Shown here: piece after piece, positions 6,390 to 12,436 of the stretch | How the letters are laid out: each line of letters starts with the position of its first letter | Numbering within the stretch: position 1 is the stretch's first letter | Assembly (NCBI GenBank): GCA_035293245.1 | Contig: DATDOO010000273.1 | Coordinates: 1 to 15,977 of the forward strand | Direction of reading: 5' to 3' | From: DATDOO01 sp035293245 | GTDB lineage: Bacteria > Pseudomonadota > Gammaproteobacteria > Methylococcales > Methylococcaceae | DNA length: 15,977 nt | Made by a program: the position numbers and the translations under genes | The notes under the pieces: generated by a model | Told to the model about the DNA's origin: nothing | Seen by the model: the letters and a program-made list of their open reading frames with translations, nothing else | The model's database searches: none

Positions 6390-7807
6390 TACACGTCCAG
6401 CTTCAATTCCTTGATCTTGCGGGTCAGGGTATTGCGGCCATAACCCAGCAGGCGGGCGGCATCCTGGCGGTGGCCGCGGGTGTGGCGCACGGCGGTCTCG
6501 ATGAGAATGCTTTCCGCCCGGTCGATGGCGTCCTTGGCGATGTCGCGTCCACCCTGCCCCAGGCGCAGTTCGGTCCAGCGGCGCAGCGGCTCCACCCACT
6601 CGCAGGATTCCGGCGCCGATGCCGGTGCCGACGCAAGCTTGTTCTCCTGGGTCAGTTCGGGCGGCAGGTCGTCCATGTGCACCTCGCGCCCCGAGGCCAT
6701 GACACTGATCCAGCGGCAGATGTTTTCCAGTTGCCGTACGTTGCCGGGCCAGTCGAGACGCGAGAGGAAGTCCCGCACCTCCGGGCGCAGGGTTTTAGGT
6801 TCCACGTTCAGTTCCGCGCTGGCTTCCTTGAGGAAGTGGCTGAGCAGCAAGGGGATGTCCTGGCGGCGCTCGCGCAGGGCGGGGATGTGGATGCGGATGA
6901 CGTTGATGCGGTGGAACAGGTCCTCGCGGAAACGGCCTTCGCTGACCAGTTGCCCCAGATTCTGGTGGGTCGCGGCGATGATGCGCACATCCACCCGCAC
7001 CGGTGCGTGGGCGCCGACCGGATAGAATTCCCCTTCGGCCAGGACGCGCAGCAGGCGGGTCTGCAGCTCCGCAGGCATGTCGCCGATTTCGTCCAGAAAC
7101 AGCGTGCCGCCGTTGGCCTGTTCGAAGCGCCCGGCGCGGCGCTTTTCCGCACCGGTGAAGGCGCCGCGCTCGTGGCCAAACAGTTCCGATTCCAGCAAAT
7201 CGCGCGGGATGGCCGCCATGTTGAGGGCAATGAACGGCTTGGCCGAGCGCGGGCTGTGGCGGTGCAGGGCGCGGGCGACCAGTTCCTTGCCGGTGCCGGA
7301 TTCGCCGTTGATGAGCACGGTCACGTTGGAGCGCGCCAGCCGGCCGATGGCGCGGAAGACTTCCTGCATGGCCGGTGCTTCACCGATGATCTCGGTGGCC
7401 TTTTCCTCGCGCCGCTCCGCCTGCGGGGCCTGGCGGCGGGCGTGGCTCATGGCCCGCCCGACCAGGGCTACCGCCTCGTCGATGTCGAAGGGCTTGGGCA
7501 GATATTCGAACGCGCCGCCGTGGAAGGCCGACACGGCGCTTTCCAGGTCGGAATGGGCGGTCATGACGATAACCGGCAGGCTGGGGTGGACCGCCTGCAG
7601 TTCGCGCAACAGTTCCAGGCCGTCCATGCCGGGCATGCGGATGTCGGTCATGATCACGTCCGGCTCGTTCCCCTCCAGCGCTTGCATGAGCCCTGCCGCG
7701 CTGGGGAAACACTTGACCGTGTAATCCGTCTTCTGCAGCGCTTTCTCCAGCACCCAACGGATGGATTTGTCGTCGTCGATGACCCAAACGAGTCCGGTCG
7801 CACTCAT
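6389..7807 (-). CDS. ntrC: Nitrogen regulator NtrC (sigma-54 activator)
   Basis: 472 aa response regulator that activates sigma-54 promoters under nitrogen limitation; E. coli NtrC has 469. Domains: receiver (about 5-125) with acidic pocket IDDD (10-13), phospho-acceptor Asp55 in TDIRMPG, and KPFD; central AAA+ domain (about 145-380) with Walker A GESGTGKE (near 170), the sigma-54-contacting GAFTGA loop, and Walker B GGTLFLDEIGDMP; C-terminal Fis-type helix-turn-helix (AARLLGYGRNTLTRKIKELKLDV). All key residues are intact. The start chosen is ATG 7805-7807. It overlaps the ntrB stop (ATGA), is preceded by GGAGGAGG, and gives the typical N-terminus MSATGLVWVIDDD; the frame runs 20 codons further upstream but those have no family character. 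Expressed with ntrB from the upstream sigma-54 promoter. Confidence 0.96.
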   Translation of the reverse strand: MSATGLVWVIDDDKSIRWVLEKALQKTDYTVKCFPSAAGLMQALEGNEPDVIMTDIRMPGMDGLELLRELQAVHPSLPVIVMTAHSDLESAVSAFHGGAFEYLPKPFDIDEAVALVGRAMSHARRQAPQAERREEKATEIIGEAPAMQEVFRAIGRLARSNVTVLINGESGTGKELVARALHRHSPRSAKPFIALNMAAIPRDLLESELFGHERGAFTGAEKRRAGRFEQANGGTLFLDEIGDMPAELQTRLLRVLAEGEFYPVGAHAPVRVDVRIIAATHQNLGQLVSEGRFREDLFHRINVIRIHIPALRERRQDIPLLLSHFLKEASAELNVEPKTLRPEVRDFLSRLDWPGNVRQLENICRWISVMASGREVHMDDLPPELTQENKLASAPASAPESCEWVEPLRRWTELRLGQGGRDIAKDAIDRAESILIETAVRHTRGHRQDAARLLGYGRNTLTRKIKELKLDV

Positions 7808-8883
7808 GCTTCCTCCTCCAGAGGCAGGTAAACGGAAAAGACGGTATGCCCCGGTCCGCTGACGCACTCCACCAGTCCGCCGTGCTGGTGGATCAAGGCC
7901 TGGGCGATGGACAGACCGAGACCGGTGCCCTCGGCGCGCCCGGTGACCATGGGATAGAAAATCTGCCCCAGCAATTCCGGGCGGATGCCCGGTCCGTTGT
8001 CGACGATGTCGATGCGCGCGGCCAGGCGGCAGCGCCGCTGCCCGACGGTCAGTTGCCGGTGCACGCGGGTGCGCAGAGTGATGGTTCCCGACTCGCCGAC
8101 TGCCTGCGCCGCGTTGCGCACGATATTCAGGATGGCCTGGATCAACTGATCGGCGTCGCCGTCGATCTCGGGAATGCTCGGGTCGTAATCGCGCACGATG
8201 CTCACCCCAGGCGGCGCCTCCACCTGCACCAACTGCCGCACCCGCTCCAATACGCGATGGATATTGAGAGGCGCCTTGTGGGGCGGCTTGTTCGGCCCCA
8301 GCATCCGGTCCACCAGCGACTGCAGGCGGTCGGACTCCTCGATGATGATGTGTGTGTACTCGCGCAATTCCGGGTCGCTCAACTCCCGGTCCAGAAGCTG
8401 CGCCGCGCCGCGCAGGCCCCCCAGGGGGTTCTTCACCTCATGGGCCAGCCCGCGCAACACCATGCGCGCCGCATTCTGCTGGGCGAGCAACTGCTCCTCC
8501 ATGGAAATGCGCAACTGGCGGTCGGCGTGTTGCATCTGCACCACCACCCCCTGCAGGCGGTCACGGTCGAAAAACGGTGTCAGCGCCAGATTCACGGTCA
8601 ACGTCTGCAACAGGCGCGACAACTCGGCGTTGTGCTGGGTCAGCGAGACGCGGGTATCCATCACACGGCGCGCGTCCTGCTCGATCAACGCCCCGCCGCT
8701 GTCGGGAAACAACTCGCGCAGCCGCAACCCGACCGCCTGCCGCGCGCTGACCGCCAGCAGCATCTCCCCCGCCGTGTTGAGATAAACCAGGCGCAGCGAC
8801 TCGTCGAACAGCAACACCGCATCGACCAGATGATCCAGCAGGCGCTGATAGAGCGTGGCGGCGGAAGAAGGCGCAATGTCCAT
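7804..8883 (-). CDS. ntrB: Nitrogen regulation sensor kinase/phosphatase NtrB
   Basis: 359 aa cytoplasmic histidine kinase that phosphorylates or dephosphorylates NtrC under control of PII. Residues ~10-120 form a PAS domain (LLDHLVDAVLLFDESLRLVYLN). The dimerisation/phospho-acceptor motif is GLAHEVKNPLGGLRGAAQLL, with the active His near 149. The ATP domain has the N box (ILNIVRNAAQA), G1 (DNGPGI) and G2 (GTGLGLSIAQALI). No membrane segments, as expected for NtrB. The ATG at 8883 places the PAS domain at the same distance from the N-terminus as in E. coli, but there is no ribosome binding site. The predicted sigma-54 transcript would start only a couple of bases before it. The stop overlaps the ntrC start by 4 bp, indicating coupling. 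In this window glnA is not upstream; a tRNA gene is. Confidence 0.95.
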   Translation of the reverse strand: MDIAPSSAATLYQRLLDHLVDAVLLFDESLRLVYLNTAGEMLLAVSARQAVGLRLRELFPDSGGALIEQDARRVMDTRVSLTQHNAELSRLLQTLTVNLALTPFFDRDRLQGVVVQMQHADRQLRISMEEQLLAQQNAARMVLRGLAHEVKNPLGGLRGAAQLLDRELSDPELREYTHIIIEESDRLQSLVDRMLGPNKPPHKAPLNIHRVLERVRQLVQVEAPPGVSIVRDYDPSIPEIDGDADQLIQAILNIVRNAAQAVGESGTITLRTRVHRQLTVGQRRCRLAARIDIVDNGPGIRPELLGQIFYPMVTGRAEGTGLGLSIAQALIHQHGGLVECVSGPGHTVFSVYLPLEEEA

Positions 8884-8895
8884 GGTTCGTGAACT

Positions 8896-8912
8896 AGCAA
8901 GGGACAGGCCAA
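8896..8912 (-). promoter_or_regulatory. Sigma-54 (-24/-12) promoter of ntrBC
   Basis: Minus-strand TTGGCCTGTCCCTTGCT matches the sigma-54 consensus YTGGCACG-N4-TTGCW except at two positions. The invariant GG and GC are exactly 10 nt apart. The predicted +1 is about 2 nt before the ntrB ATG, so the message would be almost leaderless unless translation starts further in. Two NtrC-type sites lie upstream at normal enhancer distance. Confidence 0.72.
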
Positions 8913-8972
8913 GCGGAGAAGCGCCGTGACGCGCCCGGCAAGACAGGGAAAGGCCCGGAAGGAAAGAAGTAA

Positions 8973-8989
8973 AGCACTATTTTAGTGCA
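8973..8989 (-). promoter_or_regulatory. NtrC-binding site (proximal)
   Basis: Minus strand TGCAC-TAAAATA-GTGCT (17 bp) against the NtrC consensus TGCAC-N7-GTGCA: 9 of 10 conserved positions. It is centred about 96 bp upstream of the predicted sigma-54 start, comparable to the NtrC sites of E. coli glnA (about -108 and -140). Confidence 0.75.
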
Positions 8990-9013
8990 CAGGAAAGACG
9001 CGTAACCGGCCGA

Positions 9014-9030
9014 TGCACCACTAACGCGCG
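9014..9030. promoter_or_regulatory. NtrC-binding site (distal, one strong half)
   Basis: TGCAC-CACTAAC-GCGCG: one perfect half-site and one poor half (3 of 5). Its centre is 41 bp from the proximal site, about four helical turns, the phasing expected for cooperative NtrC dimers. It lies only about 30 bp upstream of the divergent tRNA promoter. Confidence 0.45.
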
Positions 9031-9060
9031 CGGCGCCTTGGCTGAGCGAAAGGCCGACGA

Positions 9061-9089
9061 TTGACGCTATCCGGGCAGGCTTATAGAAT
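9061..9089 (+). promoter_or_regulatory. Promoter of tRNA-Met
   Basis: TTGACG (9061-9066), a 17-bp spacer, then TAGAAT (9084-9089): five of six matches to each sigma-70 box. The tRNA begins about 20 nt downstream of the -10 box. Confidence 0.6.
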
Positions 9090-9109
9090 TACCGGCCATC
9101 CCAGACCAT

Positions 9110-9186
9110 GGCTACGTAGCTCAGTCGGTTAGAGCACCGCATTCATAATGCGGGTGTCCCAGGTTCAAGTCCCGGCGTAGCCACCA
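9110..9186 (+). tRNA. tRNA-Met (anticodon CAT, elongator type)
   Basis: Complete cloverleaf of 77 nt with encoded CCA. The acceptor stem GGCTACG pairs with CGTAGCC. The D arm is GCTC..GAGC. The anticodon stem CCGCA/TGCGG holds loop TTCATAA (anticodon CAT), and the T arm CCAGG/CCCGG holds loop TTCAAGT. The acceptor and D-arm sequence is close to E. coli elongator metT, and the 5' G1-C72 pair excludes an initiator tRNA. The alternative reading, tRNA-Ile2 with modified CAT, is less likely because its acceptor stem differs (GGCCCC in E. coli). It sits at the junction between core genes and the accessory region and may be an integration target. Confidence 0.95.
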
Positions 9187-9255
9187 ACAAATCAGTATGT
9201 TACGCAAAGCAGCCCGCCCGACTCGGATGCTGTAAGTGCGTAGTAAGTGCAAGAT

Positions 9256-9291
9256 GGCCCGGAAGCACCGCCGGGCCTGATTTCTTTCTTC
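9256..9291 (+). terminator. Intrinsic terminator after tRNA-Met
   Basis: GGCCCGG (9256-9262), an 8-nt loop, then CCGGGCC (9271-9277), followed by TGATTTCTTTCTT. It lies about 70 nt past the tRNA 3' end. Confidence 0.75.
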
Positions 9292-9532
9292 TCACCTTTT
9301 AAATACCTTCATCAGCGAAGCAAAACGCTTCGACACCTTTCTTTTATCACCCCTGGTGCATGACGCCCCCTCAAGGGGGCTGCACTGGACGGCGCCCAAA
9401 GCGGCGCTTCGGGGAGGTTCAGGCGCGTGAAGCCACGGCAACATTCAAGACGCTTTCAAGATTCGGGCGCTTTTTCGTCCGATTTGGCCCTTCCCGGCTG
9501 CGCGGCGGCTTGAGTCTGGAGGACTGATTTTG

Positions 9533-9550
9533 GGGGGTACCGAAAACCCC
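9533..9550 (+). repeat. Left copy of GGGGGTA/GAAAACCCC inverted motif
   Basis: GGGGGTACCGAAAACCCC. The inverse copy, GGGGTTTTCTACCCCC at 10583-10598, lies on the other side of the recombinase gene and differs only by lacking two central bases. Each copy can itself fold into a G4/C4 hairpin. Confidence 0.6.
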
Positions 9551-9608
9551 CGGCAAAAACAAGCCGCGCAGACCGCGCCGCGCCTGGGCCGAGATTGGCG
9601 TTTCCGCG

Positions 9609-9636
9609 TGTACCTAAAACACTTGTATTCCGTACA
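9609..9636. promoter_or_regulatory. 28-bp imperfect palindrome, candidate recombinase site
   Basis: The left half TGTACCTAAAACAC and the inverse of the right half TGTACGGAATACAA agree at 10 of 14 positions. The total length is 28 bp, the size of a resolvase/invertase crossover site (site I of Tn3/gamma-delta res). It overlaps the -35 box of the recombinase promoter, as in autoregulated resolvases. Recombinase binding is inferred. Confidence 0.5.
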
Positions 9637-9650
9637 GATTCGGCTATGCT
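9623..9650 (+). promoter_or_regulatory. Promoter of the serine recombinase gene
   Basis: TTGTAT (9623-9628), a 16-bp spacer, TATGCT (9645-9650), then a 33-nt leader with GGGAGG near the ATG. The -35 lies inside the 28-bp palindrome. Confidence 0.5.
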
Positions 9651-9683
9651 TTTCGCCAGGTTTCACAGACGGGAGGGCGGGGC

Positions 9684-10301
9684 ATGGCCACAGCGAACGA
9701 CGCGTGCCGGGTGGCGCTGTATTTGCGGGTATCGACGGACGGGCAGACCACGGAGAACCAGCGGCTGGAATTGCAGCGGGTGGCGGACAAGGCCGGCTGG
9801 CGGATCGTGGAGGTTTACCAAGATCAGGGCGTGAGCGGCGCCAAGGGGAGGGAGCAGCGGCCGGCCTTTGACCGGCTGTGCAAGGATGCCACCCGGCGCC
9901 GCTTCGACATGGTGGCCGCTTGGTCGGTGGATCGGCTCGGGCGTTCGCTGCAACACTTGGTTGTCTTCCTGGAGGATGTCCACCGGCTGGGCATCGATTT
10001 GTACCTGCACCAGCAGGGCATCGACACCACCACGCCGGCAGGCAAGGCCATGTTCCAGATGCTGGGAGTATTCGCCGAGTTCGAGCGGGCCATGATCCGG
10101 GAGCGGGTGAACGCGGGCCTGGCACGCGCCAGGGCGGGCGGCAAAGTGCTGGGGCGGCCGAAGGTGGGGGCAGACAAGGAAGGCGCCATACGCGAAGCCC
10201 TGGCCGCCGGAGGAAAGGGCTTGCGCAAGATCGCGCGGGAGCTGGGCGTCGGGGTGAGCGTGGTTCAGCGGGTACAGGCGGAAGGCGCGGGGGCCGCGTG
10301 A
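9684..10301 (+). CDS. Serine recombinase, small resolvase/invertase type
   Basis: 205 aa. The catalytic domain (about 8-120) has nucleophile Ser17 in YLRVSTDGQ, the region GVSGAKGREQRPAFDRL, and arginines of the DRLGRSL motif (84 and 87). The long E-helix follows (FAEFERAMIRERVNAGLARAR, about 120-140), then the hinge GRPK. The C-terminus (about 178-198) is a helix-turn-helix (LRKIARELGVGVSVVQRV). Length fits resolvases and DNA invertases (180-210), not large phage serine integrases. The start is ATG with GGGAGG 7 nt upstream. The family cuts and re-joins DNA at 28-bp palindromic sites; one such palindrome lies in its promoter. It may resolve cointegrates or multimers of the neighbouring element or invert a segment; which of these cannot be read from the sequence. 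Confidence 0.93.
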   Translation: MATANDACRVALYLRVSTDGQTTENQRLELQRVADKAGWRIVEVYQDQGVSGAKGREQRPAFDRLCKDATRRRFDMVAAWSVDRLGRSLQHLVVFLEDVHRLGIDLYLHQQGIDTTTPAGKAMFQMLGVFAEFERAMIRERVNAGLARARAGGKVLGRPKVGADKEGAIREALAAGGKGLRKIARELGVGVSVVQRVQAEGAGAA

Positions 10302-10582
10302 CGGCCCTGTAGGGTGCGCCGAATCCCGCCGCGCGCCACGTGCCACTTCCGAAGAAGGCGTCGAGCAAACGTCCGAAACGTTCGGGCGGCGATTCGGCAC
10401 GGAGTCAGGTTACAAGTCGGCGGAGAGCTCAGCAAGTGGCCGTTGATGGCGTGCTACGCTTTGGCGCGTATGCGGAAGGTTCCGGCCAAGCGTTGCGGAC
10501 GTACGAGCGGGGCCGGCAACGGCATCGGCCATCGTGGTACGGGCCTTCCGCGTACCCCCGCCCCCCTTCCGCGCCCCTCCCA

Positions 10583-10598
10583 GGGGTTTTCTACCCCC
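10583..10598 (-). repeat. Right, inverted copy of the GGGGGTA/GAAAACCCC motif
   Basis: Minus strand GGGGGTAGAAAACCCC; see the left copy at 9533. It is flanked on the right by an A/T-rich stretch (GGAAAATTTTGAAAAATC) and then GGTACC at 10625. The two copies bracket the recombinase gene. Confidence 0.6.
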
Positions 10599-10878
10599 AC
10601 GCGGAAAATTTTGAAAAATCGGGAGGTACCCTGACTCGCCCAAGCGGGGCTGGCCATCGTCTATACTCCAGGCCGAGCTGGCGGGAGAGCGAGCTGTGTC
10701 ATCTCTTCCATCAAGTGCGGCAATGTCGGACGTCGTGCCGGCGCCAGCTTCCCGTAGTTCCAGGGGCAGCAGGCTCGGCATCGGGCCGGCTGGGAGCATC
10801 CCGCCGGGTGCAGGCCGGACGAGTGAGGTTGCCGGAACCCTCCCCGGATATTTACCACTCGGCGGGACTTTCCGGTGT

Positions 10879-10914
10879 GGTCGTGCGGGTGCCGTTCGCG
10901 GTGCCCGCGCGGCT
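10879..10914 (+). ncRNA. Long hairpin with UUCG loop, candidate structured RNA
   Basis: Sixteen consecutive pairs (10879-10894 with 10899-10914) close a UUCG loop. Five of the pairs are G-U wobbles that would become A-C mismatches on the opposite strand, so the fold favours a plus-strand RNA. Only the hairpin is supported; the limits of any transcript are unknown. It matches no RNA family I can name. Confidence 0.35.
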
Positions 10915-11155
10915 TCTTTGCTGGCGTGCCCAGTCGCCCCCGCAACGCGGTTAGGCTTGGAGACGAAAGGGAAGAGAAGGGGGCCCTGGCCTCTCGCGGA
11001 GGCCGCATCCTCCGGTACGGATGCCCCGTTTCCTGCCGCCGCTAAAGATGCCGGCGCGGAAGCAGCAGACGCTCGGGAGAGCGGTCGAATCATAGCCCGG
11101 CCTTCCCAGAGTGCAACCGAGTACCGGCTTAGCCAGTCATTACGCACCCTGTAAG

Positions 11156-11220
11156 CGACGCATCGAGTTGAAAGACCCCTCCCGGCGGCATGTCCGGGGA
11201 CTGTCTTGACGACGCATCGA
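11156..11220. repeat. 11-bp direct repeats CGACGCATCGA with inner dyad
   Basis: CGACGCATCGA occurs at 11156-11166 and 11210-11220, and once more near the right edge (15898-15908). Between the first two lies an imperfect dyad (AAAGACCCC.. with ..CCGGGGACTGTCTT). The arrangement could be a protein-binding or recombination site, or a tiny insertion. Confidence 0.4.
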
Positions 11221-11272
11221 TCCGGCCTCACCGGGCGGAGCCGGCCGGGAAGTCCGGCCGAGTTGAATTATA

Positions 11273-11379
11273 GGCGCTCTGTCTGTTTCGACAGGGGCGC
11301 CGAACCCGCCGGCCTACCTGGGGAGCATCCGCGACGGGGTACGTCCGATGGGTCTTCCCAACCTGGCACGGGTTCGGCG
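11273..11379. other. Two mutually exclusive stem-loops downstream of the operon
   Basis: Stem A is GGCGC-t-CTGTC (11273-11283) with GACAG-gg-GCGCC (11290-11301). Stem B is CGCCGAACCCG (11298-11308) with CGGGTTCGGCG (11369-11379), an exact 11-bp match around a 60-nt loop. Four bases are shared, so both cannot form at once. No U-run follows on either side. It lies just past the last gene of the leftward operon. Confidence 0.45.
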
Positions 11380-11402
11380 GTGTCAGTATAGCCTGCCTCC
11401 CG

Positions 11403-11675
11403 TCATCCCTCCGGGGGCGTTTCCGGCGGGCTGGGCACGGAAAGCGCCGCCAGCACCTCGGGGATTTCCCCATCGAAATGAAGATGAAAAACGGAATCCC
11501 GCGCTGCGCCGAGAAGCTTTAGCAAAAAGGCCTTTTGCTCGGGGAATTCAAACTGCGCCTGAACGTCGATCAGGTTGTGAACGGCGGCAAGGGTTGCCTC
11601 GATTTCCGCCGCGTTCTCGTGGATGGGGATAAACCTGCCGGTGACGGGATTGTCTTGACGGGGGCCGAGTCTCAT
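11403..11675 (-). CDS. 90-aa protein of unknown function, last gene of the operon
   Basis: 90 aa beginning MRLGPRQDNPVTGRF. The start is ATG 11673-11675, which overlaps the stop of the Cys-rich gene (ATGA) and has AGGAG 8 nt upstream; the frame extends 21 codons further but without support. The N-terminus is basic and loop-like. The middle (about 22-65) looks helical and amphipathic (AAEIEATLAAVHNLIDVQAQF, then FPEQKAFLLKLLGAARDSVF), and the tail is Pro-rich (SVPSPPETPPEG). I do not recognise the family. Its place at the end of a replication-like operon suggests an accessory role of the mobile element. Confidence 0.7.
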   Translation of the reverse strand: MRLGPRQDNPVTGRFIPIHENAAEIEATLAAVHNLIDVQAQFEFPEQKAFLLKLLGAARDSVFHLHFDGEIPEVLAALSVPSPPETPPEG

Positions 11676-11851
11676 GGGTTGTTCTCCTGTTTGGGTTGAA
11701 ATTCGCCGCACCAATCGTGCGGCTCGGAATGCGGCCATCCTCTATCCATTCGCGGTGGTTTTCGTCTGCAATAGCCGGTACCAGTGTAGGAAGGTTTGTT
11801 GCCCCAAAATCGGCAGCGGCAACAGCGCGGTTCAGTCGTAGTCGGGTTCAT
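11672..11851 (-). CDS. Small Cys-rich (zinc-binding-like) protein
   Basis: 59 aa beginning MNPTTTEPRC. The start is ATG 11849-11851, with GGGAGG 6 nt upstream; the upstream in-frame ATGs at 11857 and 11890 have poorer sites. It contains CCRCRFWG near the N-terminus, GYCRRKPP in the middle, and WPHSEPHDWCGEF near the C-terminus. This spacing of Cys and the WCGEF ending resembles small zinc-ribbon-like proteins common in phages and integrated elements. Metal binding is inferred from the four to five Cys and two His. Its end overlaps the next gene by ATGA, and its beginning overlaps the acidic small gene by about 20 bp in another frame. Confidence 0.75.
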   Translation of the reverse strand: MNPTTTEPRCCRCRFWGNKPSYTGTGYCRRKPPRMDRGWPHSEPHDWCGEFQPKQENNP

Positions 11852-11954
11852 GGTCATCCTCCCAAGGTTCGTCGGCGTCGTCGGGTTCATCGTCCCAGCC
11901 GTTGAAGGGATCGGCCGGGGTTTGTGGGTCTTCGTTTTCGTCGGGGTCTTTCAC
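11832..11954 (-). CDS. 40-aa highly acidic protein
   Basis: A short gene with GTG start (11952-11954) and TGA stop (11832-11834). The GTG overlaps the stop of the preceding gene (GTGA), and AGGAG lies 8 nt upstream inside that gene, a classic coupled start. The product begins MKDPDENEDPQTP and continues with an Asp/Glu-rich stretch (GWDDEPDDADEPWEDDHEPD); over 40% of residues are acidic and basic ones are nearly absent. No domain is recognised. Acidic miniproteins in mobile elements are sometimes DNA mimics or inhibitors, but nothing here proves that. Its 3' end carries the ribosome binding site of the Cys-rich gene. Confidence 0.7.
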   Translation of the reverse strand: MKDPDENEDPQTPADPFNGWDDEPDDADEPWEDDHEPDYD

Positions 11955-12436
11955 TGTTTCGGCTCCTGTTTGAGCGGTTGGGAAAGGGCCGGCCCTTGCC
12001 CTTGGCGGGCCTGGAGGTCGGCCAGGATTTGGGCGATGGCCTGGGCCGGCGTGGTGGCCGTGCCGGAGGCTTCGCGGGGGTGGAGCTGGAAGCGGGCCAC
12101 GGCGAGCCGCAGCGCTTCGGTTTCCGCCTGGTGGCGGGACAGGCCGGCGTCATGCTCCAGGATGCCGGCGCGTTCTTCGTAGAATTCGGCCACGTCTTGC
12201 GGGTCCGGGCATGGCCTGCCCTGTGGCGGTCCGTGGGCGGCCGTGGCGGTGTGGGCCAGGGCTTGGGCCAGTTGGGGCTTGCTGGCCTGGATCAGGGCGC
12301 GCAAGGACGGCGTGAGAGCCGTTGATGGCCCCACCCGCAGCCGTCCATCCGCTTCCAGGCTCAGGCGCAAGCCTTGGGCCTGGAGGCTGCGCAGGAGCGA
12401 CAGGCCGGCCGCCGAGTCAGATAAGCACGTCATCAT
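11951..12436 (-). CDS. TubC-docking-like accessory protein of the element
   Basis: 161 aa. Residues about 11-55 (LLRSLQAQGLRLSLEADGRLRVGP, then TPSLRALIQASKPQLAQAL) match the pattern of the TubC N-terminal docking-like fold, a small alpha/beta domain named from polyketide/peptide synthases but often found alone in phage and island proteins. A second segment (about 85-115, YEERAGILEHDAGLSRHQAETEALRLA) is a helical motif frequent in primase-associated element proteins. The C-terminus is Gln-rich. The start ATG (12434-12436) lies inside the end of the replication ATPase gene (20-bp overlap); a second ATG follows immediately. It may assist the upstream ATPase; the biochemical role is unknown. Confidence 0.75.
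   Translation of the reverse strand: MMTCLSDSAAGLSLLRSLQAQGLRLSLEADGRLRVGPSTALTPSLRALIQASKPQLAQALAHTATAAHGPPQGRPCPDPQDVAEFYEERAGILEHDAGLSRHQAETEALRLAVARFQLHPREASGTATTPAQAIAQILADLQARQGQGPALSQPLKQEPKQ

Larger units (their letters stand above)
9187..9683. other. Non-coding region between tRNA-Met and the recombinase
   Basis: No gene seen. It holds the tRNA terminator and a direct repeat GTAAGTGC at 9232-9239 and 9243-9250 (11-bp period). Two hairpins follow: CGAAGC-AAAAC-GCTTCG around 9316-9332, and GCCCCC-TCAA-GGGGGC at 9365-9380, the latter framed by GTGCA and TGCAC. Further right are the GGGGGTA..GAAAACCCC motif at 9533-9550 and the recombinase promoter. No copy of the tRNA 3' end was found elsewhere in the window. 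Confidence 0.6.
10302..11402. other. 1.1-kb gene-poor region rich in hairpins
   Basis: Reading frames exist on both strands (for example minus 10410-11231 and plus 10696-11154), but their products are Ala/Arg/Pro/Gly-rich without recognisable domains and I treat them as chance. Perfect or near-perfect stems include 10786-10807, 10820-10861, 10885-10908 (extendable to 10879-10914), 10988-11004, 11005-11024, 11068-11086 (GNRA loop), 11242-11260, 11273-11301 and 11298-11379. A TATACT box lies at about 10661. The interval may encode a structured RNA and/or hold recombination or packaging sites. Confidence 0.45.

Noticed and set aside
4817..7831. A 1004-codon open frame on the plus strand
   Set aside because: It lies opposite the phosphorylase and ntrC genes, whose motifs are unmistakable. 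Its product is His/Gln/Gly/Ala-rich without domains, a GC-rich antisense shadow.
10696..11154. A 152-codon plus-strand frame with a GTG start and an upstream GGGAG
   Set aside because: The start context is acceptable, but the product is low-complexity and the interval is better explained by RNA-like stems.
10660..11160. RNase P RNA, tmRNA or group II intron in the hairpin-rich region
   Set aside because: A few short resemblances (e.g. CCGGCTTAG) were seen, but the conserved cores of these RNAs are missing or out of order.
10410..11231. A 273-codon minus-strand frame
   Set aside because: Biased Ala/Arg/Pro/Gly composition, no domain, no ribosome binding site, and it overlaps hairpins and the inverted GGGGGTA motif. 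Kept as unlikely.
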